In this document: piece by piece, positions 43,142 to 51,259 of the stretch
Numbering within the stretch: position 1 is the stretch's first letter
Layout of the letters: every line of letters starts with the position of its first letter
NCBI GenBank assembly: GCA_002368175.1
Contig: AP018172.1
Location: 8,125,001-8,189,000, forward strand
DNA length: 64,000 nucleotides
Source of the DNA: Calothrix sp. NIES-2098
GTDB lineage: Bacteria; Cyanobacteriota; Cyanobacteriia; Cyanobacteriales; Nostocaceae
Reading direction: 5' to 3'
Notes under the pieces: generated by a model
Told to the model about the DNA's origin: nothing
Seen by the model: the letters and a program-made list of their open reading frames with translations, nothing else
Databases searched by the model: none
Program-made: the position numbers and the translations under genes

Positions 43142-45967
43142 TTATTGAATTTTTTGCTCTGCTAAGACAGCAGGGCCAGCAGTCACTACCACAATTTTAT
43201 CTGGATGAAGTAACTCACGCGCAGCTTGATTGACTTGAGCCAGGGTGACTTGCTGAATCTTTTCTGTAAAAGAGCGCAGTTCAACTTCATCAAGTCCATA
43301 CACCTGATTCATCAAAATATGTTTGGTTAATTCCTCTGGGTTGGCTAGAGAAACATTGTAGTCACCGATCAGAGTTTGTTTAGCTGCTTCAACTTCTGAT
43401 GCAGTTACGCCTTGCTGATGAATTTGTTTTAAGAGTTTGTGAGTGCTGGCGATCGCTTTATTGGTATCTTCGGGACTGGTTTGAATTTCAATCCAAAATG
43501 TCCCAGTATTCTTTCCGACTTGGAAATAGCTATAAATTCCATAGGTCAGACCTTGGCGATCGCGAATTTCTGCCCCAAGTCTACTGGAAAGGGTATCGCC
43601 GCCTAAAATCTCATTCAATACTGAGGCTGCATAATATCGGGGATCTTGACGGTTAATCCCCTTATAACCCATGTAAGTACTAGCTTGAGATTTACCTGGA
43701 ACGATCGAGTTTACACGCACCACTCCTTCTGGTAAAGATACTTGAGGATATTGTAATTTTGGTGGTTGACCGCTAACTTGCCAGTCACCAAACTCACTTT
43801 GAATCAGCGATCGCACTTTAGCCGGATCAAAATCTCCTACCAGTGCTAACACTGTTGTATCTGGACGATAATGTTTTTTCTTAAAAGCGATCGCATCCTC
43901 ACGCTTAATTCGCTTGAGACTCTTCTCTGTAGGGAAAGTATGCAAGGGATGCTTTTTCGGATAAATAGACTGAATAAAGGTTCTATTTGCGACTTCATCT
44001 GGATCGTCCAAGTCTACTTTGAGAGAAGTTATGGCTTGTTTGCGATCCAGTTCCAACTCTTTAGCGGGAAACGTACTATTTTTAACTACATCTGCCAAAG
44101 TTTTCAACAATACAGGTAAGTCAGCAGCTAAACTATCACCTTCAATCCGCACGCCTTCGCGGTAGGCTCTAAACTCTAAACTAGCCCCTCGTTCTTCCAA
44201 GGTTTTAGCAATTGTTAAAAAATCTTTGGTTTTAGTTCCATTCATTAAGTTATCTGCTACCAGAGATGCTAATCCAGCTTTATCCTCTGGGTCAAATTCC
44301 ATACCTGCGTTGATGTGACCGCTGAGGGTGACTGTGGGAGTACTGCGATCGGGCAGTAGCAATAAGCGCAAACCATTGCCAAAGGTAATTTGTTGTGGTA
44401 ACTGTCGCTTACCAATCTCCATTGCTTCATCAACAGGAGGCAGGTACTTTAATAGCTCAGTAGAGGCTACAGGTGCTCCTAAAGAGAAATTTTCTGTAGT
44501 TGGTGTAGAGTGTGGTTTAGCTGTAGCTGCTTTTGCCTGTTTTTGGCTGGGTTCAAACAAACCGACTACACGCGCTTCTGGTTTGAGGTATTTGTTGACT
44601 ACAGCCACAACATCAGCCGAACTCACCTGGCGGACATTGGCTAAGAAGCTTTCTGTATGCCGATAATCGCCAGTAGTTGTCTCATCATTACCCAATTGCA
44701 TTGCTTGGTCAGTGATGTCACGGTTAGCTAAAATTACCGTCGCTTCTAATTGCGCCTTAGCTCGATTTACTTCTTCTGCTGTGACTCCGGTTTTGCTAAC
44801 ATTGGCGATCGCTTTTTTCAGCACGGAGTCGATTTTGGTTAAATTTTGATTAGGAGCAGCTGTCACTAAAAGTTCGTACCAACCAAATTCTCGCAAGCTA
44901 GCCACAGAAGCAGCGACCTCGCTAGCTAAACCTGATTCTACCAATGCCTGATAAAGTCTAGAACTACGTCCTTCTGTCAGAATGTAATCCATCACTTGCA
45001 AAGCAGGCATATCTGGATGATTCACATCCGGTAGGGGATAGACCGCTTGCAACATTTTCTCTGCTCCTGCTTCTCTCAGGATAATGGGTGAGGAGGATAC
45101 TGTTAACTGTTGACTGTTGACTGTTGACTTTGGACTGTTGACTTTGGACTGTTGACTCTTCGGTAATTTCCCAAATATTTCTTGAACTGCTTCTAGAGTT
45201 GGCGCAGTTTGGAAATCTCCAACGATCGCTAAAATGGCATTGTCGGGGCTGTAATACTTGCGATAATACTGCTGTACCTGCTCCACTGTAAAATTCTCTA
45301 CATCAGCTTTTGTACCCCCTACAGGCAACCCATAAGCGTGATCGGGAAAAGCTGCTCGCATGACAGCACGGTTAAGGCGGTATTCCGGGCTATTTTCATA
45401 ACCTTGTAACTCAGAAATGACTACACGCTTTTCACTAGCTAATTGTTCGGGATCGATGAGTGAATTGTGCATCCGATCTGCTTCTAAGATGAGAAGCGCT
45501 TTGAGCTTATTCCGTTCTGCGGTGTTGTAATATGCTGTTTGATCGTAGCTGGTGAGAGCATTTGAGTCGCTGCCTAAAGCACTAAACAATCGCCCAAATT
45601 GCACTGGACGATTTTGTGTGCCTTTAAACATCATGTGTTCCAATTGGTGAGCAATACCATTTACTCCGGGTTCTTCGTTGCGCGAACCTACCTTGTACCA
45701 AACTTGTACAGTTACTACTGGCGCAGTATGCACTTCTTTTGTTAGTACCGTGAGACCATTCTCTAACAATGTCTTGTGGACGTTTTCTGTCACTGTTTGG
45801 GGTATGATTTTTTGTGCATGTACTGTTGATTGAGTATGTATTTGCTTAGACACTACCATGTGTTGGCTATCAGCAGGTTTACCACCAAATAAAAACACTG
45901 CAATTATCCATAAACTTAACAGCAATAATGGAAAACGATATCGATATAAGGTGGAAAACAGAGACAT
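43142..45967 (-). CDS. M16-family zinc metallopeptidase, two-domain, exported or membrane-anchored
   Basis: 941 residues. An N-terminal hydrophobic segment (about 11-28) is a signal peptide or anchor. The active N-terminal M16 unit has the inverted zinc motif H107-Q-L-E110-H111 (HQLEHMMFKGT), with the distal Glu in the RVVISELQGYENS helix. The second half (from about 520) is a related M16 domain without the HxxEH motif, as in pitrilysin- and PqqL-like proteins. Between them, residues about 268-290 are rich in Ser/Gln/Val (SKVNSPKSTVNSQQLTVSS) and are encoded by heptad repeats inserted without breaking the frame. It precedes the cupredoxin gene. Confidence 0.92.
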   Translation of the reverse strand: MSLFSTLYRYRFPLLLLSLWIIAVFLFGGKPADSQHMVVSKQIHTQSTVHAQKIIPQTVTENVHKTLLENGLTVLTKEVHTAPVVTVQVWYKVGSRNEEPGVNGIAHQLEHMMFKGTQNRPVQFGRLFSALGSDSNALTSYDQTAYYNTAERNKLKALLILEADRMHNSLIDPEQLASEKRVVISELQGYENSPEYRLNRAVMRAAFPDHAYGLPVGGTKADVENFTVEQVQQYYRKYYSPDNAILAIVGDFQTAPTLEAVQEIFGKLPKSQQSKVNSPKSTVNSQQLTVSSSPIILREAGAEKMLQAVYPLPDVNHPDMPALQVMDYILTEGRSSRLYQALVESGLASEVAASVASLREFGWYELLVTAAPNQNLTKIDSVLKKAIANVSKTGVTAEEVNRAKAQLEATVILANRDITDQAMQLGNDETTTGDYRHTESFLANVRQVSSADVVAVVNKYLKPEARVVGLFEPSQKQAKAATAKPHSTPTTENFSLGAPVASTELLKYLPPVDEAMEIGKRQLPQQITFGNGLRLLLLPDRSTPTVTLSGHINAGMEFDPEDKAGLASLVADNLMNGTKTKDFLTIAKTLEERGASLEFRAYREGVRIEGDSLAADLPVLLKTLADVVKNSTFPAKELELDRKQAITSLKVDLDDPDEVANRTFIQSIYPKKHPLHTFPTEKSLKRIKREDAIAFKKKHYRPDTTVLALVGDFDPAKVRSLIQSEFGDWQVSGQPPKLQYPQVSLPEGVVRVNSIVPGKSQASTYMGYKGINRQDPRYYAASVLNEILGGDTLSSRLGAEIRDRQGLTYGIYSYFQVGKNTGTFWIEIQTSPEDTNKAIASTHKLLKQIHQQGVTASEVEAAKQTLIGDYNVSLANPEELTKHILMNQVYGLDEVELRSFTEKIQQVTLAQVNQAARELLHPDKIVVVTAGPAVLAEQKIQ
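45100..45158. repeat. Heptad repeats inside the M16 peptidase coding sequence
   Basis: TGTTAAC, TGTTGAC, TGTTGAC and TGTTGAC, then TTTGGAC, TGTTGAC, TTTGGAC and TGTTGAC run in tandem. The tract keeps the reading frame and encodes a flexible Ser/Val/Gln segment. Confidence 0.88.
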
Positions 45968-46108
45968 TGATTTTGCAGATACTCTGTAAACTAAGTTACA
46001 TATTTTGGAGTGATGACTATAGTCTAATCCTTGCGATCCTTTATCACCTAGGCAAAACTACTGAGATCAGCTATTCTACCAGGAGAAATAATCAATATAA
46101 AAGTAAAA

Positions 46109-46534
46109 TTAGTTGAGTTTTGCCAAAATCCGAATGAATTCCAGGGGTAAGCCATCAGTATCTGCAATGAAAGCTACCTCAAAGATGCGATCGCCTATTT
46201 GCTGTTGTGTAGGTTCTAAAAGCACTTTTAGCGGTTGTAGGTCTGCTGCTACCAATCTTTCTTGTAAACTATTTAACCAACTAGGCAAATCAGCAGTTAG
46301 CTCTGTTAAATCGAATGAGAGATGATAGTAGCCCACATAATGTTCGTCTGCAAAAGCATCTGGGGCTGGTTTAGGTTCGGGAATTTGGATGAGTTCAATT
46401 CTGCCACCCAATCCTTCCATCCAACAAGCTAGGGTGTAGCCTGTAGTGAAGCGTTCGCAAACTGTAAACCCCAACTGCTCATAGAAGGCGATCGCCTGAT
46501 GAATATTTGCAGTCCGAATCGAAGCGTGGTGCAT
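46109..46534 (-). CDS. VOC/glyoxalase-fold protein
   Basis: 141 residues of the vicinal-oxygen-chelate fold, beginning MHHASIRTANIHQAIAFYEQLGF, a typical first beta-alpha unit with a metal-ligand His. Later parts include GGRIELIQIPEP, HYVGYYHLSFDL and a C-terminal ADTDGLPLEFIRIL with a Glu ligand. This suits a glyoxalase I-like or dioxygenase-like enzyme; no substrate can be named. Eight in-frame codons upstream come from the heptad array, so I take the internal ATG at 46534 as the start. Confidence 0.8.
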   Translation of the reverse strand: MHHASIRTANIHQAIAFYEQLGFTVCERFTTGYTLACWMEGLGGRIELIQIPEPKPAPDAFADEHYVGYYHLSFDLTELTADLPSWLNSLQERLVAADLQPLKVLLEPTQQQIGDRIFEVAFIADTDGLPLEFIRILAKLN

Positions 46535-46541
46535 AATTTGC

Positions 46542-46576
46542 CATTCGTCATTAGTCATCAGTCATTAGTCATTTGT
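46542..46576. repeat. Five heptads upstream of the VOC gene
   Basis: CATTCGT, CATTAGT, CATCAGT, CATTAGT and CATTTGT follow one another without gaps, just upstream of the VOC start codon. Confidence 0.85.
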
Positions 46577-46593
46577 CCCTTTCTTACAAAGTT

Positions 46594-46618
46594 CTGAGCG
46601 TGGGCTGCCGACGCTCAG
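46594..46618. terminator. Hairpin between two heptad arrays
   Basis: CTGAGCGT pairs with ACGCTCAG across a 9-base loop. It lies downstream of the TIGR02652 gene and upstream of the VOC gene, so it may end the former. No good T-tract follows on the minus strand. Confidence 0.45.
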
Positions 46619-46670
46619 ATTTTGGACTTTGCCATTTGTTCTTTCATCAATAGTCACTATGCTACTCAAC

Positions 46671-46705
46671 AATGACTATTGACTCTTGACTAATGACTAA
46701 CAACT
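46671..46705. repeat. Five heptads directly after the TIGR02652 gene stop
   Basis: AATGACT, ATTGACT, CTTGACT, AATGACT and AACAACT run in tandem and end two bases from the stop codon of the gene. Confidence 0.85.
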
Positions 46706-46707
46706 AT

Positions 46708-47223
46708 TTACTCAAATAATCGGAAATAAGGATAGCGTACAGGGACACCAGGCTCTTTTTCCAGATCGAAATTAATCACTTCCCAGCAGGGTTCGTCTGC
46801 GGGATCGGGACTAAACTCCACAGGTAAACCGTAAAGCCGCGCTGATGTATTTTCTGGCTGTTGTCCAGAACGCCAAGGAGTACTGCGTTCTAAATAGCCA
46901 CTCATCAATTCTTGATATCGACGAGCAATAATCACCCGCGTTGCTCGATAACCTTGGGTATATAGCTTATCTAGAGCTTCGTGAATTTCAAACCTAATAC
47001 CGTCAGGATGGGTATGTTGTCGATACCATTCACTATTCCACTTTCGCCAATGTCGCCCCGACTGTAAATGGATTAATTCACCAGTTTTAGGATTAGCCTC
47101 AAACGCCCCATGACGCGGACACAAATAGGTATCTGTCAGTGTCAGCGCCGGAATCGTTTGGCGACAGTGGGGACACTGAATTTCGGGGCCAAATATTGGG
47201 TACTGCAAGCCTGGATTCATCAT
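46708..47223 (-). CDS. TIGR02652 family conserved cyanobacterial protein
   Basis: 171 residues. It begins with a possible zinc-ribbon-like part, CPHCRQTIPALTLTDTYLCPRHG, with two C-x-x-C/H pairs. Then comes a highly conserved core, LIHLQSGRHWRKWNSEWYRQHTHPDGIRFEIHEALDKLYTQG, and a C-terminus ending VPVRYPYFRLFE. This fits the cyanobacterial family TIGR02652, which has no known function. Its likely nature is a small metal-binding cytoplasmic protein. It is divergent from the gamma-carbonic anhydrase gene. Confidence 0.85.
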   Translation of the reverse strand: MMNPGLQYPIFGPEIQCPHCRQTIPALTLTDTYLCPRHGAFEANPKTGELIHLQSGRHWRKWNSEWYRQHTHPDGIRFEIHEALDKLYTQGYRATRVIIARRYQELMSGYLERSTPWRSGQQPENTSARLYGLPVEFSPDPADEPCWEVINFDLEKEPGVPVRYPYFRLFE

Positions 47224-47462
47224 GAAGTGCGTAGAAACATAGTTTTGTCTTCACCAGCACCAGTGGTTTGGATTTTACACTTCGGCTCCACCACTTTGGT
47301 TTACCCGTTTACCGCTACAAAGTCACTGACTTGTTGCAGTAACAGGATTCACTAGTGTCTTCCTCAGCATAGAAGCTTGACCCTGTGATATTCTGGTTTT
47401 GCAACCAGCCTCAAATGTTGGAGTTTCTCCAGTGTTCCTGGGTACCATATTCATATTCTATC

Positions 47463-47999
47463 GTGTCTACAGCTTCTTACTGGCCATCTCCTGATTTTTC
47501 TCAAGCTGCCTTTGTTGCAGCTAATGCGATTGTTATCGGTTCGGTAAACATAAAGGCAGGGGTAAGTATTTGGTATGGAGCAGTGGTCAGGGGAGATGTA
47601 GAACGCATCGATATTGGCGAATGCACGAATATACAAGATGGCGCTATCCTACACTGCGACCCTGGTTTTCCTACCATCTTAGAAGATCGTGTCACTGTAG
47701 GACATCGCGCTGTGATACATTCTGCCTATATTGAACGAGGTAGTTTGATTGGGATTGGCGCGATCGTTTTAGACGGAGTCAGGGTAGGTACTGGTAGCAT
47801 TATTGGTGCTGGTGCTGTAGTAACTAAGGATATACCACCATTTTCCTTAGTTGTGGGCGTTCCTGGCAAAGTGATTCGCCAAATCTCAGACACCGAAGTT
47901 ACAGAACTTCTCGAACACGCTGAACGTTACCAAAAGTTAGCTTTAGTTCATGCTGGTAAGGGAACCGATCTCGGATTTCCCAAGCCGCAGTCAGGGTGA
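47463..47999 (+). CDS. Gamma-class carbonic anhydrase-like hexapeptide-repeat protein
   Basis: 178 residues counted from the GTG at 47463, which fits the family N-terminus STASYWPSPDFSQAAFVAANA. The left-handed beta-helix is visible as IGSVNIKAGVSIWYGAVVRGD, IGECTNIQDGAILH, IGIGAIVLDGVRVG and GAGAVVTKDIPP. The three zinc histidines are present: H64 (ILHCD), H81 (VGHRA) and H86 (AVIHS). Trimeric gamma-CAs hydrate CO2; many cyanobacterial homologues of ferripyochelin-binding type have unproven activity. It is not next to the carboxysome genes. Confidence 0.9.
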   Translation: MSTASYWPSPDFSQAAFVAANAIVIGSVNIKAGVSIWYGAVVRGDVERIDIGECTNIQDGAILHCDPGFPTILEDRVTVGHRAVIHSAYIERGSLIGIGAIVLDGVRVGTGSIIGAGAVVTKDIPPFSLVVGVPGKVIRQISDTEVTELLEHAERYQKLALVHAGKGTDLGFPKPQSG

Positions 48000-48046
48000 T
48001 GAGGCCGCAAGGAAGATCGGGAAGAAATAACTAATAAATTTTGCCT

Positions 48047-48088
48047 CTTGACTTTTGACGAATGACCAATAACCAATAACAAATGACA
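48047..48088. repeat. Six heptads between the carbonic anhydrase-like gene and psbY
   Basis: CTTGACT, TTTGACG, AATGACC, AATAACC, AATAACA and AATGACA follow without interruption. They precede a GTAAA-N5-TTTAC inverted repeat (48094-48108) in the psbY upstream region. Confidence 0.8.
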
Positions 48089-48200
48089 AAATTGTAAATA
48101 TTCTTTACATATGGGGCTGGAAAAATTGCCCACTTAAGCTAACAATAAAAATGAGAGCAGTTGACAAAACTTTAATTTATTTAACAGAGGGGTTCTGAAT

Positions 48201-48326
48201 ATGGACATTGATTTTCGTGTAGCAATCGTTTTAGCACCTGTTGCCATTGCTGCTGGTTGGGCTTTATTTAATATTGGTGCGGCTGCAATACAACAAGTTC
48301 AAAACTTTTTAAACAGAGAAGCCTAA
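48201..48326 (+). CDS. psbY: Photosystem II protein PsbY
   Basis: A 41-residue protein, MDIDFRVAIVLAPVAIAAGW with an N-terminal membrane helix, ALFNIGAAAIQQVQ and the end NFLNREA, which is the cyanobacterial PsbY pattern. PsbY is a small single-helix subunit at the edge of photosystem II near cytochrome b559. A GAGGGG Shine-Dalgarno lies about ten bases before the ATG. It is monocistronic and is followed by a terminator hairpin. It is shorter than the cut-off commonly used in gene finding and is easily missed. Confidence 0.95.
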   Translation: MDIDFRVAIVLAPVAIAAGWALFNIGAAAIQQVQNFLNREA

Positions 48327-48353
48327 ACTCAAATAAGAATTAACATTATTTAA

Positions 48354-48383
48354 CCGACTGTTTCTTTTTGCAGGAACAGTCGG
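48354..48383 (+). terminator. Terminator of psbY
   Basis: CCGACTGTT pairs with AACAGTCGG around a loop of about 12 bases, 28 bases after the psbY stop. The following tract is T-containing but weak (TTCATTGGTCTT). Confidence 0.6.
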
Positions 48384-48454
48384 TTCATTGGTCTTAGGGC
48401 ATTTTTGATTTCTCTCTTGTCCAATTTCTCTACAAACTCTCTCTTCCCCCAATC

Positions 48455-49711
48455 GTGGATATTGACTCTCTACTAAAATCGTTTCAACCTTTTGGTATCA
48501 ATCTCGGACTCTCACGCATTCTGAAGCTATTGGCAAATCTTGGGAATCCGCATCACCAAGTCCCGGTAATTCATGTCGCGGGTACGAACGGCAAAGGTTC
48601 TGTCTGTGCTTATCTTTCATCCATTCTGACTGAAGCTGGTTATCGTACAGGACGTTATATTTCTCCTCATTTAGTTGATTGGACAGAACGTATCTGTCTA
48701 AACGAACAGCCAATTTCTTCAGAGGAATTGTACAAATTATTACAAGAAGTGCAAGCAGCGAACGCGCCTGAGGATGAATCTCCAACTCAGTTTGAAGTCA
48801 TTACCGCCGCTGCTTGGTTGTATTTTGCCCAACAGCAAGTTGATGTGGCGGTGGTAGAAGTTGGATTGGGAGGACGCTTAGATGCAACTAATGTGTGCGA
48901 ACAACCTTTGGTGACAATCATTACCTCCATCAGCAGAGAACACTGGCAACAACTAGGCCCTACTGTTGCGGATATTGCTAGAGAAAAAGCTGGGATTCTC
49001 AAAAGTGGATGTCCGGTTGTTGTAGGGCTATTACCTAAAGATGCCCAAGAAGTTGTGCGATCGCGCATTCAAGAATTACAATGCCCAATATTTACGCCTC
49101 AGCCTGCGCGTCCCATATCTTCAGGATGGGCTGAATACCAAACTCTAGAAAATTCCAAATTAATTCAATATCCTTTGCCTTTACAGGGACAAATTCAATT
49201 AACAAATTCTGCCTTAGCTTTAGCTGCTATAGAAATTCTCCAAAAACAGAAATGGCAAATTTCGCAATCGGCCATAATTAATGGGATGGCAAAAACTAAA
49301 TGGCCTGGGCGTATTCAATGGGTTACTTGGAAAAAGCATAAATTATTACTCGATGGTGCTCATAACCCTGCTGGCGCTCAAGTATTACGCGATTATGTGG
49401 ATACATTGAAGACTCCCACAGTCACTTGGGTTATGGGAATGATGGCAAATAAAGACCATGCTGATATTTTCCAAGCCTTGTTACGCCAGGGAGATAGATT
49501 ATTTCTCGTACCAGTACCAGATACTTCTTCAGCCGTTCCTGATGAATTAGCAAAGTTAGCTGTTAATGTTTGCCCAAGCTTAGATTTTTGCCAATCTTAT
49601 CCAGATTTATCTTCAGCCCTGGAAGCTGCTTTTACTGGTACTGAGAATTTAGTTGTTTTGTGCGGTTCTTTATATTTAATAGGAAACTTTTTAGCAGAAC
49701 ATAAATCATAA
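48455..49711 (+). CDS. folC: Folylpolyglutamate synthase/dihydrofolate synthase
   Basis: 418 residues with a GTG start giving MDIDSLLKSFQPFGINLGLSR. The P-loop is GTNGKGS at 43-49. Other Mur-ligase-type landmarks are YISPHLVDWTERI, VEVGLGGRLDATN, ISREHWQQLGPTVADIAREKAGI and LDGAHNPAGAQVLRDY. The enzyme adds glutamate to dihydropteroate and to folates in the cytoplasm. The GTG is the only start that fits the conserved N-terminus. Confidence 0.96.
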   Translation: MDIDSLLKSFQPFGINLGLSRILKLLANLGNPHHQVPVIHVAGTNGKGSVCAYLSSILTEAGYRTGRYISPHLVDWTERICLNEQPISSEELYKLLQEVQAANAPEDESPTQFEVITAAAWLYFAQQQVDVAVVEVGLGGRLDATNVCEQPLVTIITSISREHWQQLGPTVADIAREKAGILKSGCPVVVGLLPKDAQEVVRSRIQELQCPIFTPQPARPISSGWAEYQTLENSKLIQYPLPLQGQIQLTNSALALAAIEILQKQKWQISQSAIINGMAKTKWPGRIQWVTWKKHKLLLDGAHNPAGAQVLRDYVDTLKTPTVTWVMGMMANKDHADIFQALLRQGDRLFLVPVPDTSSAVPDELAKLAVNVCPSLDFCQSYPDLSSALEAAFTGTENLVVLCGSLYLIGNFLAEHKS

Positions 49712-50086
49712 AAAGTTGATTTTTAGTTTAGATAATTTTCCCCAATACTTATATTATAAATTAATCTTTTATGTGCGTAATATTTATCAATTTATTTCAA
49801 CATACCTACGCGATTAATTAACACTTTCAATGCGGCGATCGCTCTACAAAATATTGTAAATATCAGGATTTTGGCATTCTGATATCTTCATCTATCAAAT
49901 ATCAGAGTTGGGGATTGCACTTCTCTTACTTTTAAAGCTTATGCTAAGTATTTAAACTTATTATATAAATTCAGTGATATGTGTGATTAGCAAGACTTCA
50001 ATGGGCAAAATTAACTGAGAAATGATGTTGCAGACAATCGTTGAAGCGATGGTGCTGTAGTAATTTCTAGTTAATAGGAGAGAAAA
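49712..50086. other. Intergenic region upstream of the FIST-kinase module
   Basis: About 375 bases, AT-rich, with one HIP1 octamer. Two pieces near 49857-49907 can pair as ATATCAG/CTGATAT. A good Shine-Dalgarno (AGGAGAG) ends the region. No gene was seen; the FIST promoter must be here. Confidence 0.5.
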
Positions 50087-51253
50087 ATGCTAAAAGTAGT
50101 TGTTGGTCACAGCGAAGACCCAGATTCTCAAAGTGCAATTACAGAAATTTTAGAACAGTGTGTTAACGATTTAGCAGGTTTCATACCTCAGGCAGGTATT
50201 TTATTCGCTGCTATTGACTTCGATCATCAGTTAATCCTCAAAGAAATTCATCAAATTTTTCCCGATATTGATTTGATTGGTTGCACCACCGATGGCGAAG
50301 CCTCTTCAGTTTTAGGATTCCAACAAGATTCTTTGACGCTCATGCTTTTTAGCTCTGACACTGTAGAAATTCATGCTGGTGTCGGCTATCAAGTAAGAGA
50401 AAATCCTTTTGCAGCTGCTCACCAAGCTGTGCAACAAGCAACGGCGAAAAGCAATAATAGTGCGAAATTATGTGTTACTTTACCAGCTAGCTATACAGAA
50501 AATGGTTCAACAACTAATGGAGAATTAATTCTTCAAGGACTAAAACTGGCTTTAGATCCTCAGATTCCAATTTTAGGTGGTACAGCGGGAGATCAATTTA
50601 GATTTCAAAAAACCTATCAATTTTACCGTAATGAAGTGCTAACTGATTCTCTACCAGTTCTGATATTTTCTGGAGATATCCAATTTTCCTATGGAATTGC
50701 CTGTGGTTGGCAACCCATTGGACGTAAAAGCATTGTTACCAAGTCTCAGGGAACTGTCCTTCACGAAATTGATGGTAAATCGGCATTGGAATATTATCAA
50801 CGGTATTTAGGCGATCGCCCACCAACTGCGGAGCATCCATTAGCAGTATACGAAGGAGATAGCGATCGCTACTATATGCGAGTGCCTAACACTTACAACA
50901 TTGAAACTGGTACTATCAATTTTCTCGGTAATATTCCGGAGCAAGCCATAGTTCAAGTCACAGACATTAGCAGAGACGAGGTGATTGCTGCGGCTGAAAC
51001 TTCTTTGCACAATGCTCTAGCAAATTATCCTGGAACCGAACCAGAAGCCGTTTTGTTATTCTCTTGTTGCTGTCGCCGTTGGTTTTTAGGTACGAGAACA
51101 AAAGAAGAATATCAACTCGTTAAAAATGCACTCTCTTCTGAAATACCCATTTGTGGATTCTATACTTACGGTGAATTTGCTCCCTTAGAACCTGATGGTT
51201 ATTCTTACTATCATCAAGAAACTTTTGTGACTCTGCTCTTAGGGACAAAGTAA
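50087..51253 (+). CDS. FIST-domain sensor protein
   Basis: 388 residues without signal peptide or membrane helix. The N-terminal FIST domain begins LKVVVGHSEDPDSQSAI and contains FPDIDLIGCTTDGEASSVLGF. The FIST_C domain follows, with VLLFSCCCRRWFLGTRTKEE and the terminal GFYTYGEFAPLE, the latter being the usual FIST_C signature. FIST is proposed to bind small molecules, perhaps amino acids; ligands are not shown for most members. Six bases separate its stop from the following histidine kinase, which has no sensor of its own. The two are therefore very likely a sensor-kinase pair. Confidence 0.9.
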   Translation: MLKVVVGHSEDPDSQSAITEILEQCVNDLAGFIPQAGILFAAIDFDHQLILKEIHQIFPDIDLIGCTTDGEASSVLGFQQDSLTLMLFSSDTVEIHAGVGYQVRENPFAAAHQAVQQATAKSNNSAKLCVTLPASYTENGSTTNGELILQGLKLALDPQIPILGGTAGDQFRFQKTYQFYRNEVLTDSLPVLIFSGDIQFSYGIACGWQPIGRKSIVTKSQGTVLHEIDGKSALEYYQRYLGDRPPTAEHPLAVYEGDSDRYYMRVPNTYNIETGTINFLGNIPEQAIVQVTDISRDEVIAAAETSLHNALANYPGTEPEAVLLFSCCCRRWFLGTRTKEEYQLVKNALSSEIPICGFYTYGEFAPLEPDGYSYYHQETFVTLLLGTK

Positions 51254-51259
51254 AGGCTT

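Noticed and set aside
48094..48108. NtcA binding site at psbY
   Set aside because: The spacing is N9 and not N8, and no properly spaced -10 box follows.
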